Source of the DNA: Streptomyces sp. IMTB 2501 | GTDB taxonomy: Bacteria; Actinomycetota; Actinomycetes; Streptomycetales; Streptomycetaceae | Reading direction: 5' to 3' | DNA: 64,000 nucleotides | NCBI RefSeq assembly: GCF_001953885.1 | Contig: NZ_MQUS01000009.1 | Span: 248,277-312,276, forward strand | Shown here: piece by piece, positions 1 through 8,369 of the stretch | Position numbering within the stretch: position 1 is the first letter of the stretch | How the letters are laid out: each line of letters begins with the position of its first letter | Notes under the pieces: model-generated | The model's input: only the letters and a program-made list of their open reading frames with translations | What the model was told of the DNA's origin: nothing | Database searches by the model: none | Program-made: the position numbers and the translations under genes

Positions 1-356
1 AGCAGGGCCTGCCGCTCCGAGTAGGTGCTCTCGCCCTCCCGGACCAGCTCCGCGTACCGGACCATGTCCGCCACCGGCATGCCGGTCAGCCGCAGCTTGG
101 TCACGAAGTCCAGCCAGTCCAGGTCCTGGTTGCTGTAGCGCCGCTGACCGGTGTGCGAGCGGTCGACGTGCGGCATCAGGCCGATCCGCTCGTACCAGCG
201 CAGGGTGTGCGCGGTCAGACCGGTGAACGCGACGACCTCGCTGATCGTGTAGCGGTCCTGGCCCTCGGGTCGTGGATGGCGCCTGGGCGGGGCGGAGCAG
301 ATGTCGGCGGGGGCCGTTCGTTCGGTGTCCGCTGGCGTGGTCTGCATCACCGTCAT
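1..356 (-). CDS. MerR-family transcriptional regulator, C-terminus off the window
   Basis: The reading frame starts at the ATG at 356 and runs off the left edge, so about 118 residues are visible. After a disordered stretch of about 35 residues comes a MerR winged helix-turn-helix: YTISEVVAFTGL, then TLRWYERIGLMP, then GQRRYSNQDLDWL. This is the family signature for DNA binding between a widely spaced -35 and -10. GGAGG lies 5 bases before the ATG. A perfect 18-bp palindrome lies immediately upstream, which suggests autoregulation. The C-terminal effector region is outside the window, so the signal sensed cannot be judged. Upstream, on the plus strand, lies a GNAT gene. Confidence 0.9.
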   Translation of the reverse strand, partial: MTVMQTTPADTERTAPADICSAPPRRHPRPEGQDRYTISEVVAFTGLTAHTLRWYERIGLMPHVDRSHTGQRRYSNQDLDWLDFVTKLRLTGMPVADMVRYAELVREGESTYSERQAL

Positions 357-373
357 GACCTCCACGCTATGAC

Positions 374-391
374 CTTGGAGTGCACTCCAAG
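374..391. promoter_or_regulatory. MerR-type operator/promoter palindrome
   Basis: CTTGGAGTGCACTCCAAG is a perfect 18-bp inverted repeat 17 bp upstream of the MerR start. On the minus strand it lies between TTGCTT (-35-like) and TAGCGT (-10-like), separated by 19 bp. That long spacer is typical of MerR-controlled promoters. The regulator next to it is the obvious ligand (inference). Confidence 0.75.
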
Positions 392-453
392 CAAGCGGAT
401 CCGGTAAGAAATCCGCAGGACGCGGGCCCGGGGGCGGGGTTAGCGTGCCGGGC

Positions 454-930
454 ATGAGTCTTGCGCGGCGGGCCCTGCCCGAGGATGCCGGTGAAGTGCT
501 GCGTCTGCGGCAGATCATGATCGACGCGCTGTGGGGCGCGGGCGATGGCGGTCCGACCGACTGGCATTCCGAGTCCCTGCCGACACTGCGTGAGCGGCTC
601 GGCGCGGCCGACGGGGGCTTCGCGGCCTTCGTCGTGGACCATCCGGACCGGCCGGGGGCACTGGCCGCGCTGGCGGTCGGGACGCTGGAGTACCGGATCG
701 GGAAGGCCGGCAATCCGCACGGGCGGGTCGGGCATGTGTTCAGCGTGGCGACCGACCCGGACGCCCGGCGGCGCGGGTACGCGCGCGCGTGCATGGAGGA
801 GCTGCTGGGCTGGTTCCGGGAGCGGGGCGCGGGGCACGTGCTGCTCAACGCCTCCCCGGAGGCCGAACCGCTGTACGCCTCGCTCGGCTTCACGCGCGAT
901 CCCGACCCGTCGATGCGGTTGCCGCTGTGA
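454..930 (+). CDS. GNAT family N-acetyltransferase
   Basis: A protein of about 158 residues with the GNAT fold. It has an N-terminal RRALPEDAGEVLRLR segment, a beta-strand giving VGHVFSVATDPDARRRGYA (motif A with the R/Q-x-x-G-x-A acetyl-CoA loop, near residues 95-110), and a C-terminal LYASLGFTRD motif B. Such enzymes move acetyl from acetyl-CoA to an amine; the substrate is unknown. An in-frame GTG at 445 would add three residues; the ATG is preferred because family members usually begin close to the first beta-strand. The next gene starts 20 bp downstream and the two may be co-transcribed. Confidence 0.85.
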   Translation: MSLARRALPEDAGEVLRLRQIMIDALWGAGDGGPTDWHSESLPTLRERLGAADGGFAAFVVDHPDRPGALAALAVGTLEYRIGKAGNPHGRVGHVFSVATDPDARRRGYARACMEELLGWFRERGAGHVLLNASPEAEPLYASLGFTRDPDPSMRLPL

Positions 931-949
931 GCCGCATAGGCTCGGCACC

Positions 950-1780
950 ATGTCGTTGAACAGCCTGACGAGCTTGGCGTCGATCGAGAACTGGCCCGTC
1001 CCCACCGCCGCGGCGGGCGTCGTACGTGCGGACGGGACCGTCCTCGGGACGCACGGACCCGTCGGGCACCGTTTTCCGCTCGCCTCGGTCACCAAGCCGC
1101 TGGCGGCCTACGCGGCACTCGTCGCGTACGAGGAGGGCGCGATCGAGCTGGACGAGCCGGCCGGGCCGCCCGGGGCGACCGTCCGCCACCTCCTCGCGCA
1201 CACCTCCGGGCTGGCCTTCGACGAACACCGGGTGACGGCTCCGCCCGGGGAGCGGCGGCTGTACTCCAACGCCGGGTTCGAGCAGCTCGGCGACCACATC
1301 GCCAAGGCCACGGACATTCCCTTCGCGGAGTATCTGCGGCAGGCGGTGCTGGAGCCGCTGGGGATGACGTCCACGTCGCTGGCGGGCTCCCCGGCGAAGG
1401 ACGGCGTGTCCACGGTGACCGATCTGCTGCGGTTCGCGGCGGAGGTGCAGATGCCGCGGCTGCTGGATCCGCGGACGGTCGCGGAGGCGATGAGCGTGCA
1501 GTACCCGGGGACGAAGGGGGTGCTGCCGGGGTACGGGCACCAGAGCCCCAACGACTGGGGGCTGGGGTTCGAGATCCGCGACTCCAAGTCACCGCACTGG
1601 ACGGGTGGTTCGTCTTCCCCTCGTACCTTCGGTCACTTCGGGCAGTCCGGTACGTTCCTGTGGATCGATCCGGAGGCGGGGGTGGCCGGGGTCGCGCTGA
1701 CGGACCGGGCGTTCGGACCCTGGGCGATCGAGGCGTGGCCGGTCTTCACGGACGCGGTGCTGGCGGAGCTGCGCGGCTGA
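950..1780 (+). CDS. Serine hydrolase, beta-lactamase/class C family
   Basis: A 276-residue penicillin-recognising serine hydrolase without a signal peptide. The catalytic Ser-x-x-Lys is SVTK at residues 46-49. The Tyr-x-Asn motif is YSN in RRLYSNAGFEQLGDH, and the third box is HFGQSG (H-x-G) near residue 222. HLLAHTSGL is the usual family signature. Family members act as esterases, D-aminopeptidases or carboxypeptidases; the substrate cannot be predicted. The length is short for the family but all three boxes are present, so it should be active. It ends 28 bp before the convergent pirin gene. Confidence 0.9.
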   Translation: MSLNSLTSLASIENWPVPTAAAGVVRADGTVLGTHGPVGHRFPLASVTKPLAAYAALVAYEEGAIELDEPAGPPGATVRHLLAHTSGLAFDEHRVTAPPGERRLYSNAGFEQLGDHIAKATDIPFAEYLRQAVLEPLGMTSTSLAGSPAKDGVSTVTDLLRFAAEVQMPRLLDPRTVAEAMSVQYPGTKGVLPGYGHQSPNDWGLGFEIRDSKSPHWTGGSSSPRTFGHFGQSGTFLWIDPEAGVAGVALTDRAFGPWAIEAWPVFTDAVLAELRG

Positions 1781-1807
1781 GGCCGGCCGCGGCCGGGCGG
1801 GGGCGGG

Positions 1808-2461
1808 TTACGCCCCCATCTCCCACATGAGCAGTTCCGCCGGCGTCTCCCCCACCGCCTCCCACCCCTGCGGGTCCGTAAGACGGGCCGCATCACCTGG
1901 TCCGAGGGTCTCCCCCGCCAGCGCGACCTCGCCCCGGACCACGTGGACGTACACGTGCGCCGCGTCCGGTACCGCCGTGCGCTCCCCGGCCACCAGGCGG
2001 CGAACGTGGAGCATCGCGCCCGCTGCCGGTACCGCGTACGGCGTGGAGTCGGCGATGCCGGGAACGATCTCGTACGACGGCACCCCGCCGGGGTCCCGTG
2101 GGGCCAGCCACATCTGGACGAAGGTGAGCGGCGACGACCCGTCGTTGCGTTCCACGTGGCGGACGCCCGCCGCCGAACTGAGGCGCTGGACGTCGCCGGG
2201 GCGCACTCTTGTCTCATGGCCGGTGGAGTCTCGGTGGGTCAGCTCGCCCTCGACCACCCATGTGACGATCTCGGTGTGGCTGTGCGGGTGTTCGCCGAAA
2301 CCGGCGCCGGGCGCGAGCCGCTCCTCGTTGCAGGCGATCACCGCGCCGAAGCGCAGGTTGTCGGGGTCGTAGTGCGGGCCGAAGGAGAAGGCATGCCAGG
2401 ACTCGATTCCGGCCTCGGGGTCGCCCCCGGGGTAGCGCTCACCGGCGCGCCGTACGTCCAT
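1808..2461 (-). CDS. Pirin family protein
   Basis: A 217-residue bicupin of the pirin family. N-terminal signatures are MDVRRAGERYPGGDPE and WHAFSFGPHYDPDNLRFG. The metal-site region GFGEHPHSHTEIVTWV carries the clustered histidines that bind iron in pirins, and GVRHVERNDG follows. Some pirins are redox-sensitive cofactors or quercetinases; no role can be assigned here. The ATG at 2461 is chosen over an upstream GTG at 2491 because the usual pirin N-terminus begins there. It is divergent from fasR across 96 bp. Confidence 0.88.
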   Translation of the reverse strand: MDVRRAGERYPGGDPEAGIESWHAFSFGPHYDPDNLRFGAVIACNEERLAPGAGFGEHPHSHTEIVTWVVEGELTHRDSTGHETRVRPGDVQRLSSAAGVRHVERNDGSSPLTFVQMWLAPRDPGGVPSYEIVPGIADSTPYAVPAAGAMLHVRRLVAGERTAVPDAAHVYVHVVRGEVALAGETLGPGDAARLTDPQGWEAVGETPAELLMWEMGA

Positions 2462-2557
2462 CACGCGCACCACGGTAGACCCGTGGAACACCGCGCGGTC
2501 CCCTCACCCCTGACCCGGCGGCGCACGTCGGCGTCCGGATAAGGCAGTCTTGTCCCC

Positions 2558-3775
2558 GTGCCCGAACCCGAATCCCGCAGCAGCGAGCCGCACGCCGTTC
2601 ACCACGCACACGACGTCCACCCGCACTCCGCGACCCTGAAGCGGCTGGAGAAGTCCTCCGGGTCCCTCGCCGCGCAGGCCATCGCGCGCATGGACGAGAC
2701 GCTGTCGTGGTACCGGGCCATGCCCCCGGAGAACCGGTCCTGGATCGGGCTCGTGGCCCAGGCGGGCATCGCGGCCTTCACCGAGTGGTTCCGGCACCCG
2801 GACGCCCCGCAGGCGATCTCCACCGACGTGTTCGGGACCGCGCCGCGCGAGCTGACCCGGGCCATCACGCTGCGGCAGACCGTGGAGATGGTGCGGACCA
2901 CCATCGAGGTCATGGAGTCCGCCATCGACGAGGTGGCGGCGCCGGGGGACGAGGGCGTGCTGCGTGAGGCGCTGCTCGTCTACGCCCGGGAGATCGCCTT
3001 CGCCACCGCGCAGGTGTATGCCCAGGCCGCCGAGGCACGCGGTGCCTGGGACGCCCGGCTGGAGTCGCTCGTCGTGAACGCCGTACTGAGCGGGGAGGCG
3101 GACGAAGGGGCCGTCAGCCGGGCCGCGGCGCTCGGCTGGAATTCGCCCGAGCATGTGTGTGTCGTGCTCGGGACCGCGCCCGACGGGGACAGTGAGCTGA
3201 CCGTCGAGGCCATCCGGCGGGCCTCCCGGCATGCCAAGCTGCAGGTGCTCACCGGTGTGCTCGGGGACCGGCTCGTCGTCATCGCGGGGGGCAGTTCCAA
3301 TCCGCTCGCCGTCGCCAAGTCGCTGATCGGGCCCTTTGCCGCCGGGCCGGTGGTCGCGGGGCCCGTCGTACCGGATCTGCTGGCCGCCACGCGGTCCGCG
3401 CAGGCCGCCGCCGCGGGTCTGAAGGCGTGTTCCGCCTGGCAGGACGCGCCGCGGCCGGTGCTGGCGGACGATCTGCTGCCGGAGCGCGCGATCGCGGGCG
3501 ATCCGAGCGCCCGCGAGCAACTGGTGGAGGAGATCTACAGACCACTGGAGGAGGCGGGCTCGGCGCTCCTGGAGACCCTGAGTGTCTACCTTGAGCAGGC
3601 GAGCAGCCTGGAAGGCGCCGCCCGGATGCTCTTCGTTCACCCGAACACCGTGCGCTACCGGCTCCGACGTGTGACTGACGTCACCGGCTGGTCGCCATCG
3701 GATGTACGATCCGCGTTCACACTGCGGATCGCGCTCATCCTGGGGCGTCTGGCCGACGGCGAGGCCCCGGCATAG
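2558..3775 (+). CDS. fasR: PucR-type transcriptional regulator of fatty-acid synthesis (FasR)
   Basis: A 405-residue regulator with a C-terminal PucR helix-turn-helix (SSLEGAARMLFVHPNTVRYR, near residues 350-372). A GGDEF-like/CdaR-type middle region and an N-terminal all-alpha region precede it. Its position immediately before fabD matches FasR (SCO2386) of S. coelicolor, which activates the fabD-fabH-acpP-fabF operon and thereby sets membrane-lipid and precursor supply. The start is GTG. The gap to fabD is 89 bp and holds an inverted repeat that may be its binding site. Confidence 0.9.
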   Translation: MPEPESRSSEPHAVHHAHDVHPHSATLKRLEKSSGSLAAQAIARMDETLSWYRAMPPENRSWIGLVAQAGIAAFTEWFRHPDAPQAISTDVFGTAPRELTRAITLRQTVEMVRTTIEVMESAIDEVAAPGDEGVLREALLVYAREIAFATAQVYAQAAEARGAWDARLESLVVNAVLSGEADEGAVSRAAALGWNSPEHVCVVLGTAPDGDSELTVEAIRRASRHAKLQVLTGVLGDRLVVIAGGSSNPLAVAKSLIGPFAAGPVVAGPVVPDLLAATRSAQAAAAGLKACSAWQDAPRPVLADDLLPERAIAGDPSAREQLVEEIYRPLEEAGSALLETLSVYLEQASSLEGAARMLFVHPNTVRYRLRRVTDVTGWSPSDVRSAFTLRIALILGRLADGEAPA

Positions 3776-3777
3776 GG

Positions 3778-3798
3778 TTTTGTCGGGGGCCTACAAAA
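3778..3798. promoter_or_regulatory. Inverted repeat in the fasR-fabD gap, candidate FasR site
   Basis: TTTTGT, nine bases, ACAAAA: a symmetric, locally A/T-rich element in an otherwise very GC-rich gap, 66 bp before the chosen fabD start. Its flanks also partly pair. Placement suggests an operator for FasR, but the published FasR motif was not compared, so this is inference. Confidence 0.4.
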
Positions 3799-3864
3799 GC
3801 CCTTCGTGTTCTTCGTCCCTGTCCTCACGGGCGGCCGTGGCCGTCCCCAAGAGAGAGTGTGAGA

Positions 3865-4791
3865 GTGCTCGTACTCGTCGCTCCCGGCCAGGGCGCCCAG
3901 ACGCCCGGCTTCCTGACCCCCTGGCTGGATCTGCCCGGTGTCCAGGACCGTCTGCGTGACTGGTCCGCCGCCCTCGATCTGGACCTGCTGCACTACGGCA
4001 CGAACGCCGACGCGGACGAGATCCGTGACACCGCGATCGCCCAGCCGCTGCTGGTCGCCGCCGGTCTTCTGTCCGGCGCGGCACTCGGTGACATCTCCGG
4101 GATCGCGCCGGCCGCGGTCGCCGGTCACAGCGTCGGCGAGATCACCGCCGCCGCCTTCGCGGGCGTCCTGGACGACGAGGACGCCCTCCGCCTGGTCCGC
4201 AGGCGCGGGCTGGCGATGGCCGACGCCGCCGCGATCACCGAGACGGGCATGTCGGCGCTGCTGGGCGGCGACCGCGAGACCTCCGTGGCGCATCTGGAGA
4301 AGCTGGGCCTGACCCCGGCGAACATCAACGGCGCGGGCCAGATCGTCGCCGCGGGCACGCTGGAGCAGCTCGCCGCGCTGAACGAGGACAAACCCGAGGG
4401 CGTCCGCAAGGTCGTCGCGCTGAAGGTCGCCGGCGCCTTCCACACCCGCCACATGGCTCCCGCCGTCGAGACGCTGGCCAAGGCCGCCGCGGAGCTGACG
4501 CCCGCCGACCCCACGGTCCGTTACATCTCCAACCGGGACGGCCAGGCCGTCGCGACCGGCGCCGAGGTCCTGGAGCGGCTGGTCGGCCAGGTCGCCAACC
4601 CGGTGCGCTGGGACCTGTGCATGGAGACGTTCAAGGAGCTGGGCGTCACCGCGCTCATCGAGGTGTGCCCGGGCGGCACGCTGACCGGCCTGGCCAAGCG
4701 GGCGCTGCCCGGCGTCAAGACGCTGGCCCTGAAGACCCCCGACGATCTCGACGCGGCCCGTGAGCTCATCTCCGAGCACGCAGGTTCCTAA
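3865..4791 (+). CDS. fabD: Malonyl-CoA:ACP transacylase
   Basis: A 308-residue cytoplasmic enzyme that transfers malonyl from CoA to ACP for fatty-acid elongation, and often also serves polyketide synthases. PGQGAQTPGF opens the protein. The nucleophile is S89 in GHSVGE and the catalytic His is about H193 in AFHTRHMAP. The IEVCPGGTLTGLAKR tail is typical. Two GTG starts are possible (3859 and 3865); 3865 gives MLVLVAPGQGAQ, the usual Streptomyces N-terminus. fabH starts 11 bp downstream, with AGGAG between the genes. Confidence 0.97.
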   Translation: MLVLVAPGQGAQTPGFLTPWLDLPGVQDRLRDWSAALDLDLLHYGTNADADEIRDTAIAQPLLVAAGLLSGAALGDISGIAPAAVAGHSVGEITAAAFAGVLDDEDALRLVRRRGLAMADAAAITETGMSALLGGDRETSVAHLEKLGLTPANINGAGQIVAAGTLEQLAALNEDKPEGVRKVVALKVAGAFHTRHMAPAVETLAKAAAELTPADPTVRYISNRDGQAVATGAEVLERLVGQVANPVRWDLCMETFKELGVTALIEVCPGGTLTGLAKRALPGVKTLALKTPDDLDAARELISEHAGS

Positions 4792-4801
4792 GGAGCCGTA
4801 C

Positions 4802-5833
4802 ATGGCGAAGATCAAGCCCAGCAAGGGCGCCCCGTATGCGCGCCTCCTCGGCGTCGGCGGCTACCGGCCGACCCGGGTGGTGCCCAACGAGGTGATCCTC
4901 GAGAAGATCGACTCGTCCGACGAGTGGATCCGCTCGCGCTCCGGCATCGAGACCCGGCACTGGGCCGGTCCCGAGGAGACCGTGGCCGCGATGGCGATCG
5001 AGGCCTCCGGCAAGGCGATCGCCGACGCCGGCATCGACGCCGAGCAGATCGGCGCGGTCGTCGTCTCGACCGTCTCGCACTTCAGCCAGACCCCGGCCAT
5101 CGCCACCGAGATCGCCGACAAGCTGGGCACCGACAAGGCCGCCGCCTTCGACATCTCGGCCGGCTGCGCGGGCTTCGGCTACGGCCTCACCCTCGCCAAG
5201 GGCATGGTGGTGGAAGGTTCCGCCGAGTACGTGCTCGTGATCGGCGTGGAGCGGCTCAGCGACCTGACCGACCTGGAGGACCGGGCCACGGCCTTCCTGT
5301 TCGGCGACGGCGCCGGCGCGGTCATCGTCGGTCCCTCGCAGGAGCCGGCCATCGGCCCGACCGTGTGGGGCTCCGAGGGCGACAAGGCCGAGACGATCAA
5401 GCAGACCGTCCCCTGGGACCGGTTCCGGATCGGCGACCTCGGCGCGCTGCCCGTGGACAGCGAGGGCAACATCAAGTTCCCCGCCATCACGCAGGAAGGC
5501 CAGGCGGTGTTCCGCTGGGCCGTGTACGAGATGGCGAAGGTCGCCCAGCAGGCGCTGGACGCGGCCGGGATCAGCCCGGAGGAGCTCGACGTCTTCATCC
5601 CGCACCAGGCCAATGCGCGGATCATCGACTCGATGGTGAAGACTCTCAAACTGCCGGAGCATGTCACGGTCGCCCGGGACATCCGCACCACCGGCAACAC
5701 CTCGGCCGCCTCGATTCCGCTCGCGATGGAGCGGCTCCTGGCGACCGGGGAGGCGAAGAGCGGTGACACCGCTCTTCTCATCGGGTTCGGGGCGGGTCTC
5801 GTCTTCGCCGCCACGGTCGTTACCCTCCCCTAG
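4802..5833 (+). CDS. fabH: 3-oxoacyl-ACP synthase III (KAS III)
   Basis: A 343-residue initiating condensing enzyme that joins a short acyl-CoA starter to malonyl-ACP. The catalytic triad is visible: C122 in SAGCAGFGYG, H268 in FIPHQANARI and N299 in TTGNTSAAS. Length is normal. In streptomycetes this enzyme prefers branched starters, which gives iso/anteiso fatty acids (known of the family, not visible here). It follows fabD closely and a 97-bp gap separates it from acpP. AAGGAGCCGTAC precedes the ATG. Confidence 0.97.
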   Translation: MAKIKPSKGAPYARLLGVGGYRPTRVVPNEVILEKIDSSDEWIRSRSGIETRHWAGPEETVAAMAIEASGKAIADAGIDAEQIGAVVVSTVSHFSQTPAIATEIADKLGTDKAAAFDISAGCAGFGYGLTLAKGMVVEGSAEYVLVIGVERLSDLTDLEDRATAFLFGDGAGAVIVGPSQEPAIGPTVWGSEGDKAETIKQTVPWDRFRIGDLGALPVDSEGNIKFPAITQEGQAVFRWAVYEMAKVAQQALDAAGISPEELDVFIPHQANARIIDSMVKTLKLPEHVTVARDIRTTGNTSAASIPLAMERLLATGEAKSGDTALLIGFGAGLVFAATVVTLP

Positions 5834-5930
5834 GCACTCCGTGCCGGATCTTGTGATCGGGCACGGCAGCAATCGCCACAAACCGTTTGAACATCGAGTA
5901 CATCGAAGAAATCGAAGAAGGAGCGCCAAC

Positions 5931-6179
5931 ATGGCCGCCACTCAGGAAGAGATCGTCAAGGGTCTCGCCGAGATCGTGAACGAGATCGCTGGCATCCCGG
6001 TTGAGGACGTCCAGTTGGACAAGTCCTTCACCGACGACCTGGACGTCGACTCGCTGTCCATGGTCGAGGTCGTCGTCGCCGCCGAGGAGCGCTTCGACGT
6101 GAAGATCCCGGACGAGGACGTCAAGAACCTCAAGACCGTGGGCGACGCGACCAAGTACATCCTCGACCACCAGGCCTGA
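5931..6179 (+). CDS. acpP: Acyl carrier protein
   Basis: An 82-residue acidic carrier protein. S41 in the LDVDSLSMVEV motif is the phosphopantetheine attachment site. The rest (four helices, KIPDEDVKNLKTVGDATKYI) is typical of type II fatty-acid ACPs. It carries the growing chain between FabD, FabH and FabF, which are encoded around it. AAGAAGGAGCG lies about 8 bases before the ATG. The 97-bp leader is unusually A-rich for this genome, which fits strong translation. Confidence 0.97.
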   Translation: MAATQEEIVKGLAEIVNEIAGIPVEDVQLDKSFTDDLDVDSLSMVEVVVAAEERFDVKIPDEDVKNLKTVGDATKYILDHQA

Positions 6180-6264
6180 GCCATCCCTTAGGCCCCAGGC
6201 TGCAAGGCCCCGCCACCCGGCGGTGGCGCCGTAGAATCCCGTATCCGTTGGAGAAAGAATTCCC

Positions 6265-7536
6265 GTGAGCCCGACCAATCGCACCGTGGTCGTCACCGGT
6301 ATCGGCGCAACCACACCGCTGGGTGGCGACGCAGCCTCGACCTGGGAGGCTCTGATCGCCGGCAAGTCCGGTGTCAAGCCTCTGGAGCAGGAGTGGGCGG
6401 CCGATCAGGCCGTCCGTATCGCGGCCCCGATCGCCGTGGAGCCCACCGAGGTCATCCCGCGGCCGCAGGCTCGCAGGCTGGACCGTTCGGCGCAGTTCGC
6501 GCTGATCGCCGCTCAGGAGGCCTGGAAGGACGCGGGCTTCACCGACAAGGCCGGAGAGGACGGCAACGTCGACCCGGACCGGCTCGGCGCCGTCATCGCC
6601 TCCGGCATCGGCGGTGTGACGACCCTGCTCGACCAGTACGACGTGCTCAAGGAGAAGGGCGTCCGCCGCGTCTCCCCGCACACCGTCCCCATGCTGATGC
6701 CGAACGGCCCCTCGGCCAACGTGGGCCTGCTCGTGGGCGCCCGCGCGGGCGTGCACACGCCGGTCTCCGCGTGCGCCTCCGGTGCCGAGGCCATCGGCTA
6801 CGCCATCGAGATGATCCGCACCGGCCGCGCCGACGTCGTCGTCGCCGGCGGTACGGAGGCCGCCATCCACCCGCTGCCGATCGCCGCGTTCGGCAACATG
6901 ATGGCGATGTCCAAGAACAACGAGAACCCGCAGGGTGCCTCGCGTCCCTACGACGTCGACCGCGACGGCTTCGTCCTCGGCGAGGGTGCGGGCGTGATCG
7001 TCCTGGAGTCCGCCGAGCACGCGGCCGGGCGCGGTGCGCGCGTCTACGCCGAGGCGGTCGGGCAGGGCGTCTCCGCCGACAGCCACGACATCGTGCAGCC
7101 GGAGCCCGAGGGCCGCGGCATCTCGCACGCGCTGCAGAACCTGATGGACAACAACGACCTGGACCCGGCCGAGATCGTGCACGTCAACGCGCACGCCACG
7201 TCGACGCCGGCCGGTGACATCGCCGAGCTGAAGGCGCTGCGGAAGGTGTTCGGCGACGACGCGGACCACATGGCGGTCTCCGCGACCAAGTCGATGACCG
7301 GTCACCTCCTCGGTGGCGCCGGCGGCGTGGAGTCGGTCGCGACCGTACTCGCGCTGTACCACCGGGTGGCGCCGCCGACGATCAACCTCGACAACATCGA
7401 CCCCGAGGCGGAGGCCAACGCCGACGTCGTCCGGGGCGAGGCCCGGAAGCTGCCCGTCGAGGGCCGCATCGCCGCGCTGAACGACTCGTTCGGGTTCGGC
7501 GGGCACAACGTGGTGCTGGCGTTCCGCACCGTCTGA
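6265..7536 (+). CDS. fabF: 3-oxoacyl-ACP synthase II (KAS II)
   Basis: A 423-residue elongating ketosynthase. The active-site cysteine is C170 in VSACASGAEAIG. The two catalytic histidines are in HVNAHATSTPAGD and SMTGHLLGGAGG, and FGFGGHNVVL is the C-terminal glycine motif. The start is GTG after GGAGAAAG. It is the last gene of the fabD-fabH-acpP-fabF operon, and a strong hairpin with a T-rich tail follows within 40 bp. Confidence 0.97.
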   Translation: MSPTNRTVVVTGIGATTPLGGDAASTWEALIAGKSGVKPLEQEWAADQAVRIAAPIAVEPTEVIPRPQARRLDRSAQFALIAAQEAWKDAGFTDKAGEDGNVDPDRLGAVIASGIGGVTTLLDQYDVLKEKGVRRVSPHTVPMLMPNGPSANVGLLVGARAGVHTPVSACASGAEAIGYAIEMIRTGRADVVVAGGTEAAIHPLPIAAFGNMMAMSKNNENPQGASRPYDVDRDGFVLGEGAGVIVLESAEHAAGRGARVYAEAVGQGVSADSHDIVQPEPEGRGISHALQNLMDNNDLDPAEIVHVNAHATSTPAGDIAELKALRKVFGDDADHMAVSATKSMTGHLLGGAGGVESVATVLALYHRVAPPTINLDNIDPEAEANADVVRGEARKLPVEGRIAALNDSFGFGGHNVVLAFRTV

Positions 7537-7547
7537 GAACGTGCATG

Positions 7548-7579
7548 AGGGCCCCTGCCGACCGGCGGGGGCCCTTTCT
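7548..7579 (+). terminator. Rho-independent terminator of the fab operon
   Basis: AGGGCCCCTGCCG, loop ACC, then CGGCGGGGGCCCT followed by TTCT: a near-perfect GC stem 12 bp after fabF. It probably also serves the convergent DUF3145 gene. Confidence 0.8.
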
Positions 7580-7609
7580 CGTACCCGGACGCGCAAAGGC
7601 TACGGAACC

Positions 7610-8104
7610 TCACACCACCTGGTGCAGCCAGCGGACCGGCGCGCCCTCGCCCGCGTACCTGAAGGGCTCCAGTTCGTCGTCCCACGGCTTGCCCAGGAGC
7701 TTGGCGATCTCCGCTTCCAGGTCGGTCTCCTCGCGCTGAGCGCGGGTCAGGGCCGCGCGCAGGCGGTCCTCGGGGATCAGGATGTCGCCGTGGATGCCAG
7801 TGACGGCGTGGAAGATGCCGAGGTCGGGGGTGCAGCTGTAGCGCTCGCCCTCGGCGGTCGGGCAGGGCTCGGCGGTGACCTCGAAGCGCAGGAGATGCCA
7901 ACCGCGCAGCGCGGAGGCCAGCTTGGAAGCCGTGCCGACCTGGCCCTGCCAGGAGAACTCGGAGCGCCAGGTGCCGGGGGCCGCGGGCTGCCGGATCCAG
8001 TCGAGGCTGACGCGCGTGCCGAGCACCCCGGCGACGGCCCACTCGACGTGCGGGCACAGCGCGCGCGGCGCGGAGTGCACGTACAGAACTCCACGTGTCG
8101 TCAC
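7610..8104 (-). CDS. DUF3145 family protein
   Basis: A 164-residue actinobacterial protein of unknown function. MTTRGVLYVHSAPRALCPHV and WRSEFSWQGQVGTASKLASA are characteristic of DUF3145 as I recall it. The gene lies directly after fabF in streptomycetes, so the placement supports the call. The start is GTG at 8104 with CGGAGG upstream; the longer in-frame extension to 8245 lacks family similarity. No signal peptide or membrane segment is seen. Conserved linkage to the fab operon is the only functional hint. Confidence 0.85.
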   Translation of the reverse strand: MTTRGVLYVHSAPRALCPHVEWAVAGVLGTRVSLDWIRQPAAPGTWRSEFSWQGQVGTASKLASALRGWHLLRFEVTAEPCPTAEGERYSCTPDLGIFHAVTGIHGDILIPEDRLRAALTRAQREETDLEAEIAKLLGKPWDDELEPFRYAGEGAPVRWLHQVV

Positions 8105-8369
8105 CGGAACCTCCGGGCAGAGCGGGACATCTTGCGGACGGGCTGGCGGCTGTGGCGCGACGGCCGCGTTGATGGCGAGGCTACCCTGCGGCGGTGCAAG
8201 GAGTGTGACGTACCGTCGGTCCCGCTGCCAGGAAACCTTCGCCATTCACCCAGGGGGACGCTTGTACGGGGGTGGTCCGTTCCAAGGCGCCCGGTCGGGA
8301 ACCCTCGCACGTTGTTATGGGAGGAAGCACCCGGAACACCGGATTCGACGACGAGGGGATCACCAGGGG

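Noticed and set aside
545..1780. 411-codon frame covering the GNAT and serine hydrolase genes
   Set aside because: The first third is the GNAT gene read out of frame; the real hydrolase begins at 950.
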